DNA of 32,887 nucleotides from an uncultured Pseudomonadota bacterium (GTDB lineage: Bacteria; Pseudomonadota; Gammaproteobacteria; Competibacterales; Competibacteraceae). The notes beneath the pieces are model-generated. The model saw only the letters and a program-made list of their open reading frames with translations, had not been told where the DNA came from and did no database searches. How positions within the stretch are numbered: position 1 is the first letter of the stretch; every line of letters begins with the position of its first letter. A program made the position numbers and the translations under genes. Below, piece by piece: positions 14,948 through 23,083 of the stretch. The stretch lies in contig CAIMUS010000190.1 of assembly GCA_903844665.1 (NCBI GenBank), positions 1 through 32,887 on the forward strand. Reading direction: 5' to 3'.

Positions 14948-16195
14948 CATCGAATCGAAGAAGTCGGCATTGGTCTTGGTGGTCTTCAGTCGCTCCAACA
15001 GAAATTCCATCGCCGCCAGTTCATCCATGGGATGCAACAGCTTGCGCAGGATCCACATTCTCTGCAAGTCGTCCGGGTTGGTGAGGAGTTCTTCGCGGCG
15101 GGTGCCGGAGCGGTTGATATCGATGGAAGGATAGACCCGCTTCTCGGCGATCTTGCGGTCCAGGTGGATTTCCATATTGCCGGTTCCCTTGAATTCTTCA
15201 TAGATCACGTCGTCCATACGGGAACCGGTATCGACCAGGGTGGTGGCGATAATCGTCAGGCTGCCGCCTTCCTCGATATTGCGGGCCGCGCCGAAGAAGC
15301 GCTTGGGCCGTTGCAGGGCGTTGGCATCCACGCCGCCGGTCAGCACCTTGCCGGAAGCCGGCACCACCGTGTTGTAAGCCCGCGCCAGCCGGGTGATGGA
15401 ATCCAGCAGAATGATCACATCCAGCTTGTGCTCCACCAGCCGTTTGGCCTTTTCGATCACCATCTCGGCCACCTGCACATGACGGGTCGCCGGCTCGTCG
15501 AAGGTGCTGGAGACCACCTCGCCCCGCACCGAGCGCTGCATCTCGGTCACTTCCTCCGGCCGTTCATCGATCAACAGCACGATCAGATAACACTCCGGAT
15601 GGTTGGAGGCGATGCTTTGGGCGATGTTTTGCAGCATCATGGTCTTGCCGGCCTTGGGCGGCGACACGATCAGCCCGCGCTGACCCTTGCCGATGGGGGC
15701 GATCAGGTCGATCACCCGCGCCGTGATGTCCTCGGTGCTGCCGTTGCCCCGCTCCAGCGTCATCCGCTCGGTGGCGTGCAGCGGCGTCAGGTTCTCGAAC
15801 AGGACCTTGTTCTTGGAGTTTTCCGGCGGCTCGTAGTTGATATCGTTGACCTTGAGCAGGGCAAAATAGCGCTCGCCCTCCTTGGGCGGACGGATTTTGC
15901 CGCTCACCGTATCGCCGGTACGCAGGTTGAACCGCCGGATCTGGCTGGGAGAGACATAGATATCGTCGGGACCGGCCAGATAGGAACTGTCGGCGGAACG
16001 CAGGAAGCCAAAACCATCCTGGAGGATTTCCAGGACCCCGTCGCCGGAGATATCTTCGCCGTTCTTGGCGATGGCCTTGAGAATGGCGAAAATGACATCC
16101 TGCTTGCGCGATCTGGCCATACCCTCGAGTTTCAGGTCCTGGGCAATCGTAATAAGATCGGCGGCGGATTTCTTTTTAAGCTCGGTCAGATTCAT
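14939..16195 (-). CDS. rho: Transcription termination factor Rho
   Basis: 418 residues, standard length. Rho is a hexameric RNA-dependent ATPase that terminates untranslated transcripts. The N-terminal helical domain [18 protein letters not shown] is followed by the cold-shock RNA-binding domain with GFGFLRS (61-67) and the P-loop SPPKAGKT (178-185). Walker [17 protein letters not shown] and the Q/R-loop regions are intact. It lies downstream of trxA on the same strand with a 187-bp gap, the usual gammaproteobacterial order. The gap may hold the autoregulatory rho leader; an 8-bp stem GCGTCATG/CATGACGC lies near 16341-16375. Confidence 0.98.
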   Translation of the reverse strand: MNLTELKKKSAADLITIAQDLKLEGMARSRKQDVIFAILKAIAKNGEDISGDGVLEILQDGFGFLRSADSSYLAGPDDIYVSPSQIRRFNLRTGDTVSGKIRPPKEGERYFALLKVNDINYEPPENSKNKVLFENLTPLHATERMTLERGNGSTEDITARVIDLIAPIGKGQRGLIVSPPKAGKTMMLQNIAQSIASNHPECYLIVLLIDERPEEVTEMQRSVRGEVVSSTFDEPATRHVQVAEMVIEKAKRLVEHKLDVIILLDSITRLARAYNTVVPASGKVLTGGVDANALQRPKRFFGAARNIEEGGSLTIIATTLVDTGSRMDDVIYEEFKGTGNMEIHLDRKIAEKRVYPSIDINRSGTRREELLTNPDDLQRMWILRKLLHPMDELAAMEFLLERLKTTKTNADFFDSMKR

Positions 16196-16382
16196 GTAAG
16201 CAACTTTTCAGACTGGGGTTTAACCAGCTAAGGGCGCCCGGTGGGAATGGGGCAGATATTCGATCGGGGGGTGGATCGCTTGAACAGCGCGGATGATGTA
16301 ATCGTTGTAGTTAGAGTGACTTGCAGGGTAACATGGTTGCGTCATGACGTCCAGCCCCGGCCAGCGCCATGACGCGAGTCGG

Positions 16383-16709
16383 TTAGAGATTGCTGTCGAT
16401 GAAAGCAGCCAGCTGCGATTTGGACAGCGCTCCTACCTTGATCGCCTCCACGGCGCCGTTGCGGAACAACATCAACGTCGGAATGCCGCGAATGTTGTAC
16501 TTGGGAGGAGTTGCCGGATTATCATCGATATTCAGCTTGACCACTTTCAGCTTGTCTGCATACTCTTCGGCAATCTCGCCCAGAATGGGACCGATCGCCT
16601 TACAGGGGCCGCACCATTCGGCCCAGTAATCAACCAGCACCGGCTGCCCGGCATCGAGCACCTCGGTTTCAAAGGTGTCGTCACTTACATGAACAATTCG
16701 CTCACTCAT
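16383..16709 (-). CDS. trxA: Thioredoxin TrxA
   Basis: 108 residues, the same size class as E. coli thioredoxin 1. Reduces protein disulfides in the cytoplasm using electrons from thioredoxin reductase. The active site WCGPC is at 32-36 and the cis-Pro loop is GIPTLMLF. The start at 16709 ([11 protein letters not shown]) is supported by GGAGG 9 bases upstream; the frame extends to 16841 without family similarity. Divergent from rhlB and upstream of rho, the conserved rhlB/trxA-rho neighbourhood. Confidence 0.97.
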   Translation of the reverse strand: MSERIVHVSDDTFETEVLDAGQPVLVDYWAEWCGPCKAIGPILGEIAEEYADKLKVVKLNIDDNPATPPKYNIRGIPTLMLFRNGAVEAIKVGALSKSQLAAFIDSNL

Positions 16710-16960
16710 GGCTGTTGCCTCCGATAGGTCAAATGATTCCGCTATACGACGGTCTTCACCGCCCGGCACTCCAAGGCCAACCTGAGCCTGACGAAGGCTT
16801 GCGCAGTCCCGGAAGTGGTGGCGCCGCAAGACCGGCGCCAAGATGAAGAGAAATATAGGGTAGGTTCGCTGTCAACCTGGGATATGCCGTCATTTCAGCC
16901 CAAACGGAGCGCAATTTCAAGTCCCTGCATCTTCCCTTGGGGGATAATTTTTAAATCACT

Positions 16961-18238
16961 ATGGAAAAAAACCATCTTACTAAAGTTCCTTTTAGCTCGC
17001 TCGGTCTGACCGGGAGCCTGCTGGAAAGCCTGGAGGATATGGGCTTTGTCTACTGTACCCCGATCCAGGCGGCCACGCTGCCGCTGGCCTTGAAGGGGAT
17101 CGACGTTGCCGGCCAGGCCCAGACCGGCACCGGCAAGACCGCCGCCTTTCTGCTGGCCATCCTGAATTGCCTGATGGAGACGCCGGTGGAGGAAGGCAAG
17201 CCCGGACCCTGGGCGATGGTGATCGCGCCCACCCGCGAGCTGGCCTTGCAGATTCATCATGATGCCGAACTGCTGGGCCGCTATACCGGGCTGGTGTTCG
17301 CCGCCATCTACGGCGGCACCGGCTACGAATCGCAGCGCCGCCAACTGGAGGAGGGCGTGGATGTCATTATCGGCACACCCGGACGCCTCATCGATTATTA
17401 CAAGCAAGGTGTGATCCGGCTGAATCATATCGAAGTGGTGGTCGTGGACGAGGCCGATCGCATGTTCGATCTGGGTTTTATCGCCGATTTGCGCTATCTG
17501 CTGCGGCGGATGCCGCCACCCGGCAACCGGCTCAATATGCTGTTTTCCGCCACCCTGTCGGCGCGGGTGATGGAACTGGCCTATGAGCACATGAACGATC
17601 CCCAGGTGATCAAGATCGAATCCGAGCAGATCACCGCCGACAAGGTGCGCCAGGTTCTCTACCATGTCGCTGCCAAGGATAAAATCCGCTTGTTGCTGGG
17701 TATCCTGCACCAGCAGGCGCCCAAGCGGACCATTCTCTTCGTCAACACCAAGCGGGCCGGCGAGCGGTTGACGGCCTATCTGCTGGGCAACGCGCTGGAT
17801 GCCGATCTGCTCTCCGGCGATATCCCCCAGAACAAGCGGCAGCAACTGCTGGAGCGGTTCCAGCGGGGCGAACTGCCGATCCTGGTGGCCACCGACGTGG
17901 CGGCGCGCGGCCTGCACATTCCCGACGTCAGCCATGTGATCAACTACGATCTGCCGCAGGATGCGGAGGACTACGTCCACCGCATCGGCCGCACCGCCCG
18001 CATCGGCGCCAGCGGCGACGCCATCAGTTTCGCCTGCGAGGAGTACGTGTACTCGCTGCCCGATATCGAAGCGTTTATCGAGCAGAAAATTCCGGTGCAA
18101 ACCGTGACCGAGGACATGCTGCTGGAAGCCAGGCCGCCGAAGCGACTGGAGTATCGCAAGGCGGCCCCGGGCGGGCGCGATCGTGGCCGCGCCATGCGGC
18201 GGCCGGCGGCCGGCGGCCGGAAACCGAAGGTTTCCTGA
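16961..18238 (+). CDS. rhlB: ATP-dependent DEAD-box RNA helicase RhlB
   Basis: 425 residues. RhlB unwinds structured RNA and, in gammaproteobacteria, works in the RNA degradosome with RNase E. The start [16 protein letters not shown] matches the RhlB N-terminus; the Q motif region ends CTPIQ, Walker A is AQTGTGKT (53-60), DEAD is at 163-166 and SATLS follows. The second lobe has [16 protein letters not shown] and HRIGRTAR. The C-terminal tail is basic and Arg/Gly-rich ([12 protein letters not shown]), as expected for RNA contact. Divergent from trxA, which distinguishes it from other DEAD-box paralogues. Its 3' end abuts a large palindromic repeat. Confidence 0.93.
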   Translation: MEKNHLTKVPFSSLGLTGSLLESLEDMGFVYCTPIQAATLPLALKGIDVAGQAQTGTGKTAAFLLAILNCLMETPVEEGKPGPWAMVIAPTRELALQIHHDAELLGRYTGLVFAAIYGGTGYESQRRQLEEGVDVIIGTPGRLIDYYKQGVIRLNHIEVVVVDEADRMFDLGFIADLRYLLRRMPPPGNRLNMLFSATLSARVMELAYEHMNDPQVIKIESEQITADKVRQVLYHVAAKDKIRLLLGILHQQAPKRTILFVNTKRAGERLTAYLLGNALDADLLSGDIPQNKRQQLLERFQRGELPILVATDVAARGLHIPDVSHVINYDLPQDAEDYVHRIGRTARIGASGDAISFACEEYVYSLPDIEAFIEQKIPVQTVTEDMLLEARPPKRLEYRKAAPGGRDRGRAMRRPAAGGRKPKVS

Positions 18239-18412
18239 GAGGCTGTATAAGAACTAAGTCTATGACAATATTGATTAATTTTTCAGAAATACGTCCCCTC
18301 CCCCCTTGTGGGGGAGGGACAGGGTGGGGGGGTAAGGCGCCAGATTCCATCGCAACCCCCCACCCCAACCCTCCCCCACAAGGGGGGAGGGAGTTTTCAT
18401 ACAGGCTCTGAG
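18234..18412. repeat. Large inverted repeat, copy 1, between rhlB and ggt
   Basis: The G/C-rich arm CCCTCCCCCCTTGTGGGGGA (in 18294-18332) pairs with 18355-18393, and outer arms GAGAGGCTGTAT (18237-18248) and ATACAGGCTCTGAG (18400-18413) also pair imperfectly. The same C-rich/G-rich unit occurs again at 19951-20066. It ends ten bases before the ggt start and must supply or contain that gene's promoter region. Confidence 0.88.
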
Positions 18413-18422
18413 AGCGCCGGGA

Positions 18423-19970
18423 ATGGCGGCAACTTATAAAGCGGCTGTGGCTGCCGGCCATACCCTGGTGACCGCGGCGGCCTGCGAGTTGCTGCGGGTA
18501 GGCGGTAACGCCTTCGACGCCGTGGTGGCGGCGGGCTTCGCCTCGGCGGTGGTGGAGCCGGCGCTGACCAGTCTGGGCGGCGGCGGCTTCTTGCTGGCCC
18601 GCACCGCGCAGGGCAAGGCCACGCTGTTCGATTTTTTCACGGACACGCCCGGACGGAGTTTGAGCGGCGGCGCCTTGGAGCCGCATTTCCTGCCGGTCAC
18701 CGTGCGTTTTCCTGCGTCCGACCAGATCTTCAACGTCGGCCTGGGTTCGGTCGCCGTGCCCGGTAATTTAAAGGGGCTGCTCTATATCCATCGCCGGCTG
18801 GGCAGCCTGCCCCTGAAGGAGGTGCTGGCTCCCGCGGTGCGCCTGGCCCGCGAGGGCGTGTGCTTAAGCACCTTTCAGGCGTATGTGTTGGGGCTGTTGT
18901 ATCCAATCATGACCCTGACGGCGGCGGGACGGGCGCTGTACGAACCGGAAAGGCGCTTTCTCCAGGAGAACGATTTACTGGTCAATCCAGAACTGGCGGA
19001 TTTTCTGGAAACCCTGCCCCAGGAGGGCGAACGGGAATTTTATCAAGGCGAACTGGCCCGCCGGATCGCACGGGATATGCAGGCGGGCCAGGGACTGCTC
19101 ACCGCCGCCGACCTGGCGGCTTACGAGGTGATCGAACGGGATCCGTTGCGGGCCGATTATCGCGGCTTGCAGTTGCTCACCAATCCGCTGCCCTCCTTCG
19201 GCGGTTCGCTGATCGCCTTGTCCTTGCGGCTGCTGGAAACGTGCGAGGCGGGGTCCCTGCCCTTCGGCTCGGCGGCGCAACTGGCCTTGCTGGCGGCGGT
19301 CATGGAGGAAGTCGATCGCTGTCGCGCCGCGGGAGTGCTGGGTCCGGAGGAGCTGGCGGCGGCGGAGTTGGCCGAACGACAGGCGCGGGTGCGCACTGCC
19401 TCCGGCGGCACCACCCAGATCAGTGTCTGCGACGCCACCGGCAATGCCGCCAGCATGACCACCTCCAACGGCGAAGGGTCCGGCTATATCGTGCCCGGCG
19501 CCGGCATCATGCTGAATAATATGATGGGCGAGGACGATCTGCATCCCGATGGTTTTCACGCCAGCCCGCCGGGCGTCCGGGTGGCGTCGATGATGGCGCC
19601 CTCGCTGCTGCTGGAGGGTGGCCAGGTCCGGCTGGTGCTCGGCAGCGGTGGCAGCAAGCGGATTCGCACGGCGATTTTGCAGGTGCTCGGCCATCTGATC
19701 GACCACGGTTTACCCTTACAGGAGGCGGTCGAGGCGCCCCGGCTGCACTGGGACGGTGAGTGCTTACAGATGGAACCGGGCTTTACCGATCAGGCCATTG
19801 CCGCGCTGCGCCAGCGCTGGCCGGTCAATCTCTGGCCGGTACGGGATGTCTATTTCGGCGGCGTTCACGCCGTCTCCCCGTGGGGCGAAAGCGCCGGCGA
19901 TCCGCGCCGGGGCGGGAGTGCGGTGGTGTTGGAGAATTATCCATGTAAGCGTTCACCCCCCTCCCCCTAA
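18423..19970 (+). CDS. Gamma-glutamyltransferase family protein lacking a signal peptide
   Basis: 515 residues. GGT-family N-terminal nucleophile hydrolases cleave gamma-glutamyl bonds (for example glutathione) after self-cleavage before a Thr. The N-terminal family signature GGNAFDAVVAA is at 28-38 and GGGGFLLAR at 52-60. The probable nucleophile is T330 in GGTTQISVCDATGNAASM; GAGIMLNNMMGE (359-370) and LGSGGSKRIRTAI (406-418) form the rest of the site. Periplasmic GGTs such as E. coli Ggt (580 residues) have an N-terminal export signal; here the conserved domain begins within ten residues, so the protein appears cytoplasmic or has lost its leader to the adjacent repeat. The last residues (about CKRSPPSP) and the stop come from repeat copy 2. 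Confidence 0.82.
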   Translation: MAATYKAAVAAGHTLVTAAACELLRVGGNAFDAVVAAGFASAVVEPALTSLGGGGFLLARTAQGKATLFDFFTDTPGRSLSGGALEPHFLPVTVRFPASDQIFNVGLGSVAVPGNLKGLLYIHRRLGSLPLKEVLAPAVRLAREGVCLSTFQAYVLGLLYPIMTLTAAGRALYEPERRFLQENDLLVNPELADFLETLPQEGEREFYQGELARRIARDMQAGQGLLTAADLAAYEVIERDPLRADYRGLQLLTNPLPSFGGSLIALSLRLLETCEAGSLPFGSAAQLALLAAVMEEVDRCRAAGVLGPEELAAAELAERQARVRTASGGTTQISVCDATGNAASMTTSNGEGSGYIVPGAGIMLNNMMGEDDLHPDGFHASPPGVRVASMMAPSLLLEGGQVRLVLGSGGSKRIRTAILQVLGHLIDHGLPLQEAVEAPRLHWDGECLQMEPGFTDQAIAALRQRWPVNLWPVRDVYFGGVHAVSPWGESAGDPRRGGSAVVLENYPCKRSPPSP

Positions 19971-20066
19971 CCCCCTCCCACAAGGGGAGGGGGAATACGC
20001 TAAGTAGCTGTTTTGCAATAACTCCCTCCCCCCTTGTGGGGGAGGGTTGGGGTGGGGGGTCTGAAC
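19951..20066. repeat. Large inverted repeat, copy 2, ending the ggt gene
   Basis: Arms 19951-19995 and 20021-20066 pair imperfectly, framed by GTTCA and TGAAC, with a centre of about 25 bases. The unit is the same family as 18234-18412. The ggt-like reading frame runs into it and stops at the TAA in CCCCCTAACCCCC. Confidence 0.88.
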
Positions 20067-20084
20067 GGTTACCGCCCTTTGCAA

Positions 20085-20612
20085 TCAACAAGTAGTGGAT
20101 ATATTGCTCCATAGTTGTTGCCCATTAATGTGTCGGCCATCGGTAGCGACGAAATGCAGGGGCGGGCCAGAAACATAGGGTATCTGTTGAGCAAGGGTGA
20201 ATTTCCCACTATTATCAGCACTCTGCTGATAGATGATGTGATTAATATGTCGACCATCGGTAGCGACGAAATGAAAAGGCAGACCGGAAACACAGGGTGT
20301 CTGCCGGGTGGAAATGAATTTTCCTCTATTATCAACGCTCCGCCGATAGAGGACACGATTCAAATCATCATTACTCACATGGACGAATACGATGTTGTGT
20401 GGCAAAAAGCCTGAACCTGTTACCGTGAAAGTGCAGTTACCTTTGCAGACGGAAATCTGTGGTGATCCAAAAATAGAGTATGGGTTCTGATTGCTACGCT
20501 TCAGTTCAGCTAGCCGTCGTTCAAGCACATTGACCTGCTGTAGCAGAATATACCTTAGTTCAACCACTTGTTGTTCGAGAATACCTTTTTGAATAAATAC
20601 ATCCGCATTCAT
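20085..20612 (-). CDS. Hypothetical protein with two related beta-rich repeats
   Basis: 175 residues. A helical, coiled-coil-like N-terminus (EQQVVELRYILLQQVNVLERRLAELKR, about 13-39, split here for description only as a heptad-like stretch) precedes a linker and a beta-rich part. CTFTVTGSGFLPHNIVFVHV resembles Ig-like domains seen in uncharacterised surface or secreted proteins. Two units then repeat GKF...SGLPFHFVATDGRHIN and GKF...SGPPLHFVATDGRHIN, about 42 residues apart. No signal peptide is seen. The gene is clearly more AT-rich than its surroundings and sits alone between repeats, suggesting horizontal origin. I cannot assign a function. Confidence 0.6.
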   Translation of the reverse strand: MNADVFIQKGILEQQVVELRYILLQQVNVLERRLAELKRSNQNPYSIFGSPQISVCKGNCTFTVTGSGFLPHNIVFVHVSNDDLNRVLYRRSVDNRGKFISTRQTPCVSGLPFHFVATDGRHINHIIYQQSADNSGKFTLAQQIPYVSGPPLHFVATDGRHINGQQLWSNISTTC

Positions 20613-20698
20613 GATCCACTTTTCCTGTCAACGGGCGTAACCAGCCTGGCGCTCTGTATGGGTCGTCAATCGCTTGCACCAACCCGTTCAAGGCGCCT

Positions 20699-20774
20699 GT
20701 AGGAGCGAGCTCGCTCGCGAACAGCGCCGGTTTACCGGCGACCGATCCCTCTTCGCGAGCAAGCTCGCTCCTAC
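20699..20774. repeat. REP-like inverted repeat, copy 1
   Basis: GTAGGAGCGAGCTCGCTCGC (from 20699) pairs with GCGAGCAAGCTCGCTCCTAC (to 20774). Flanked on the left by TTCAAGGCGCCT, which has an inverted match at the right end of the second copy. Confidence 0.9.
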
Positions 20775-20989
20775 TAATTTATTTTTTGCATTTTTAAGGT
20801 AACGGAAGTCAGCCGTTTCTTCTGTGCACGAATTCACTTAAAAAATGTAAAAAATTCACCCTATCGACGGATCTGGCCAGATTTACATCCGGCTTGCCGG
20901 GAAACTATTCGGTTTCCCGCCGACACGCCGGCTCATCGCTCAGCGTTTGCGCCAGATAGGGAAGGGCGTAACCAGTCGCCCGCTCTGGC

Positions 20990-21065
20990 GTAGGAGCGAG
21001 CTTGCTCGCGAACACAGCACCCGCTTGCCGGTGACCGCTCCCTTCGCGAGCAAGCTCGCTCCTAC
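20990..21065. repeat. REP-like inverted repeat, copy 2
   Basis: Same arms as copy 1: GTAGGAGCGAGCTTGCTCGC from 20990 and the inverse to 21065, followed by AGACGCCTTGAA. The two copies are 291 bp apart and each is 76 bp long. Confidence 0.9.
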
Positions 21066-21136
21066 AGACGCCTTGAAGGGGCTGGTGTAAGAGTCGCCGT
21101 GACACCGATCCCTGTCTGAGCATAAGCGCTTCTTCA

Positions 21137-21183
21137 TTGGCTTAGTGGCGAATTGACATATATACTATTGTCATATTGCCACT
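21137..21183 (+). promoter_or_regulatory. Possible promoter with overlapping operator for the DUF4143 ATPase
   Basis: TTGGCT (21137-21142) and TATACT (21161-21166) are spaced 18 bp, a plausible sigma-70 promoter. An imperfect 14-bp inverted repeat, AGTGGCGAATTGAC (21144-21157) against GTCATATTGCCACT (21170-21183), straddles the -10, the arrangement expected of a repressor site. Its arms match at 11 of 14 positions. Confidence 0.4.
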
Positions 21184-21198
21184 ATCACATGATTGAAA

Positions 21199-22419
21199 AT
21201 GACAGACTATCTACCACGGGAACTTACGCCGAGGCTGCTGCGGGCGTTGCAGCATCTGCCTGTCATCGTGCTGTCGGGATTGCGTCAGACCGGCAAAAGC
21301 ACCTTACTTCAGCATGAGCCGGAATTGACCCAGGGCCGAGCCTATCGAACGCTGGACGATTTCGCCACACTGGCCGCCGCTCGGGCCAATCCCGAAGCGC
21401 TGTTGGCCGAGGACGCCATCCTCGACGAGGTACAGCGCTGCCCGGAATTGCTGCTTTCCCTGAAACGCCGCGTGGATGAACAGCGGCGACCGGGATGCTT
21501 CGTACTCTCCGGCTCGGCGAACCTAGCGCTGCTCAGCCATGTGTCGGAAACCCTGGCCGGACGGGCAGCCTACTTCACCCTGCACCCCATGACCCGCCGG
21601 GAGATACAGGGACAGACCGGCCAGCCGCCGTTCCTGGTCGAGTTCATCCGCTCACAGGCAGTGCCGCGCGGCGCCGTCGAACCGGTGTCGGATCGGGAGG
21701 TGTTGATGGGTGGCCTGCCGCCAGTCTGCCTCGGTCCGGCGGATGCGGCAGCAGAGTGGTTTCGCGGCTACGTGCAGACCTACGTGGAGCGCGATGTGCG
21801 GCAGTTGGCGCAGATCACCGACCTGATCGCTTTCCGCACCCTGGCGCAACTGGCCGCGTTGCGCACCGGCCAGGTCCTGGTCATCAGCACGCTTGCCCGC
21901 GACGCCAAGCTGAGCGCCGCCACGGCGGGCCGTTACCTCGATCTCCTGGAAGCTTCGTTCGTGATCCGCCGTCTGCCCGCCTTTCTGAAGAACCGCAGTT
22001 CCCGCCTCATCAAATCACCCAAGCTGTACGTGACGGACAGCGGACTGGCGGCCCATCTGGCGGGCGTTGCCAAGTTAGAGCCGGGCCGCGACGGGCTGCT
22101 GCGCGGCGCCTTGTTCGAAACCTACATCACGCAGAATCTCAGCGCCTTGCTCGAAGCCTATATGCCCGATACGCAACTGAGTTACTGGCACGAACAGGGT
22201 CGCCATGAAGTGGATCTGGTGATCGAATCGGGCAGACAGGTGTTCGCCCTCGAAATCAAGGCGGCGACACGCTGGAGTGAGAGCGACCTCTCCGGCCTGC
22301 GGGCGTTTGTGGATCGTACCCCTGATTGCGTGGCCGCCGTGCTGGTCTACAACGGTCGGGAGGCGGTGAAGCTTCAGGGAAAACTCTGCGCGATTCCACT
22401 GGCGCATCTGCTGGGGTAA
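21199..22419 (+). CDS. AAA_14/DUF4143 ATPase
   Basis: 406 residues from ATG 21199 (a TTG two codons earlier is possible). Walker A GLRQTGKST (28-36) and Walker B AILDEVQRC (73-81) belong to the AAA_14 domain, followed by SGSANLALL. The C-terminal DUF4143 half includes YVERDVRQLAQITD, a winged-helix-like segment, and EVDLVIESGRQVFALEIKA, a PD-(D/E)XK-like arrangement with D, E and K. These proteins are widespread, strongly mobile, and their biological role is unclear; some resemble toxin-antitoxin or archaeal ATPase modules. It is monocistronic, with a possible operator upstream and repeats on both sides. Confidence 0.88.
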   Translation: MTDYLPRELTPRLLRALQHLPVIVLSGLRQTGKSTLLQHEPELTQGRAYRTLDDFATLAAARANPEALLAEDAILDEVQRCPELLLSLKRRVDEQRRPGCFVLSGSANLALLSHVSETLAGRAAYFTLHPMTRREIQGQTGQPPFLVEFIRSQAVPRGAVEPVSDREVLMGGLPPVCLGPADAAAEWFRGYVQTYVERDVRQLAQITDLIAFRTLAQLAALRTGQVLVISTLARDAKLSAATAGRYLDLLEASFVIRRLPAFLKNRSSRLIKSPKLYVTDSGLAAHLAGVAKLEPGRDGLLRGALFETYITQNLSALLEAYMPDTQLSYWHEQGRHEVDLVIESGRQVFALEIKAATRWSESDLSGLRAFVDRTPDCVAAVLVYNGREAVKLQGKLCAIPLAHLLG

Positions 22420-22507
22420 AGCCGCAGTGATACAACCGCCGCCCGATAGCAATCGAATCTGAACCCACGGGTCCAGAACCATCACTCATAAACAGCAGGA
22501 GAACCCC

Positions 22508-22822
22508 ATGCCGGAAACAGACGCAACGGTCAGCGAAAAAGTCTACGACAGTCCGCCTTCCGAGCCGGATGACGATTTCTGGCTCGAACAGGGCGGGCGC
22601 ATGCTCGCGGAATCGCTCACCACCGTGCGCACCGCCGCCAGCGCGCTGCTGAGCGCCTTGGGCGTGCTGCAAGGGATTTATCTGGGTATCCTCGGCTTCG
22701 CCAAATTCCTCCATGAAACGCTGCCGTGGTGGCCGACATACTTCAATTGCTATGGCCGAAACGATGATCATGGCCCTTTGGTGAAGATTCCCAGAATGCT
22801 CGTAGAGTACGTTTCGCTATAA
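22508..22822 (+). pseudogene. Membrane-anchored hypothetical protein, truncated
   Basis: Starts with a good Shine-Dalgarno (AGGAG, 22498-22502) and MPETDATVSEKV; an acidic stretch, an amphipathic helix (LTTVRTAASALLSALG) and a hydrophobic segment (IYLGILGFAKF) follow. From about residue 76 (WPTYFNC) the sequence loses this character and reads through the antisense of a HigB-like stump to the stop. The intact relative would probably continue with further membrane segments. Most likely a broken gene whose first 75 codons survive. Confidence 0.5.
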
Positions 22823-22841
22823 CCCGCCTGTGCGAAATCAT
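22743..22841 (-). pseudogene. HigB-like toxin, N-terminal stump
   Basis: From ATG 22841 the minus strand reads MISHRRVIAKRTLRAFWESS, resembling the start of HigB-type toxins of the RelE superfamily (RxLRxFWExHP). At about residue 21 similarity ends and the frame stops at 22743. Full HigB is about 100 residues, so it cannot be active. No HigA antitoxin gene follows. The stump runs into the broken plus-strand gene, marking a rearrangement junction near 22740-22780. Confidence 0.5.
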
Positions 22842-22990
22842 ATCATGTTCCCAATGCGGGAGCAAAGCGAGTATTCGCAGGTCTGGCAAAAGCACAGCCT
22901 TGCCCGATGTTTTCCCTAAAATGTCCTGTAAGTAATCCTGCGCTTCTTCCTTCCTGGAGGGAAAAACGAGGAGGGGAGGGAGCGGAGCAC

Positions 22991-23027
22991 AACCCATCGT
23001 GGGTTCGTCACCCTGCTATGATGGGTT
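22991..23027. repeat. Short inverted repeat upstream of the AAA/PD-(D/E)XK gene
   Basis: AACCCATC (22991-22998) and GATGGGTT (23020-23027) pair; the following GCGTTGCGCTACGCTACACT resembles a common dispersed repeat. It lies in the 240-bp leader before 23084, which otherwise shows no gene. Confidence 0.6.
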
Positions 23028-23083
23028 GCGTTGCGCTACGCTACACTGCACCCATTCTCCGGAATTAATTTTGGGACATTATC

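Larger units (their letters stand above)
20613..21136. other. Gene-free region with two REP-like palindromes
   Basis: No convincing gene in about 520 bp. It contains two copies of a REP-like inverted repeat (20699-20774 and 20990-21065), an AT-rich stretch (20776-20870), and a small hairpin GGGAAAC/GTTTCCC near 20899-20918. Short frames here are made of repeat sequence. Confidence 0.75.

Noticed and set aside
15032-16231. 399-codon plus-strand frame opposite rho
   Set aside because: Shadow of Rho; no domain seen.
16338-16378. Intrinsic terminator after trxA
   Set aside because: An 8-bp stem exists but there is no T tract on the minus strand; at most it is part of the rho leader.
22842-22997. 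N-terminal extension of the HigB-like stump
   Set aside because: The HigB-like pattern starts at the ATG at 22841; upstream codons show no related character.
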